From CAZFDT01 sp964518335 (GTDB lineage Bacteria > Planctomycetota > Phycisphaerae > Phycisphaerales > Phycisphaeraceae), in assembly GCA_964518335.1 (NCBI GenBank), contig CAZFDT010000115.1:1-12614 (forward strand): 12,614 nt of DNA, given 5' to 3'. Position 1 is the stretch's first letter. Each line of letters begins with the position of its first letter. Below, piece after piece: positions 12,574 through 12,614 of the stretch. A program made the translations under genes and the position numbers. A model generated the notes under the pieces. The model saw only the letters and a list, made by a program, of their open reading frames with translations, was not told the DNA's origin and did not search any database.

Positions 12574-12614
12574 TCGAGAGTTTGAGAGGATTTGGGGCCT
12601 CGGAAGTGTAGTTT
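12560..12614 (+). repeat. Dispersed direct repeat, right copy
   Basis: Same orientation as 97-150, sharing CCCGTCCCGCGA, CGAGAGTT, AGAGGA and GTAGTTT. It runs to the last base of the window, so its true end is not visible. Confidence 0.6.

Larger units (their letters stand above)
12274..12614. other. Non-coding right flank with palindromes
   Basis: No credible gene: the plus-strand open frame starting at 12318 reads like random translation and has no clear ribosome site. The stretch holds GTCAC/GTGAC palindromes (12344-12432), a perfect hairpin (12540-12573) and the second copy of the repeat seen at 97-150. GGTTCGATCC near 12451-12460 resembles a tRNA T-loop but does not fold as one. Confidence 0.6.

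Overview
The window looks like a G+C-rich piece of a PVC-group bacterium, most likely a planctomycete or a close relative such as Lentisphaerota. The clues are a prepilin-type protein with an H-X9-DG-like C-terminus, a PEP-CTERM LamG-like secreted protein and a GntR-headed, LacI-type regulator, all in one catabolic gene run. This is an inference from gene style; there is no rRNA or other phylogenetic marker here.

Layout. Bases 1-712 hold no convincing gene but several hairpins, palindromes and a copy of a dispersed repeat. Bases 713-1379 hold two or three small plus-strand ORFs of unknown function; two overlap by ATGA and the next may be a frameshifted continuation. Bases 1462-3142 hold an AbiE-type toxin-antitoxin pair: a DUF6088/AbiEi-like antitoxin, then an AbiEii-like nucleotidyltransferase toxin, with a promoter and inverted-repeat operator in front. 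Bases 3143-4503 hold a small minus-strand ORF and a plus-strand DUF4145/HEPN-like protein. Bases 4552-5981 (minus strand) are phage-derived: a capsid gene broken at both ends, a small membrane/coiled-coil protein, a lipoprotein nested partly in another frame of it (a spanin-like arrangement), and a coupled membrane-anchored winged-helix protein.

Bases 6044-12273 form a minus-strand carbohydrate-utilisation run read from right to left. It starts at a strong promoter whose spacer carries a perfect 17-bp palindrome. The order is regulator, LamG/PEP-CTERM secreted protein, pseudopilin-like protein, lipoprotein glycosidase-like enzyme, and an oligogalacturonate lyase-like beta-propeller (PL22 type). 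The lyase keeps its metal ligands and catalytic histidine, so the natural substrate is likely a pectin-derived uronide.

Both ends of the window carry related non-coding modules: a direct repeat of about 55 bp (97-150 and 12560-12614), strong hairpins, and GTCAC/GTGAC palindromes. The middle is a patchwork of defence and phage debris between them. The most unusual items are the nested lipoprotein/membrane/winged-helix cassette, the duplicated YDERG segment, and the bracketing repeats.
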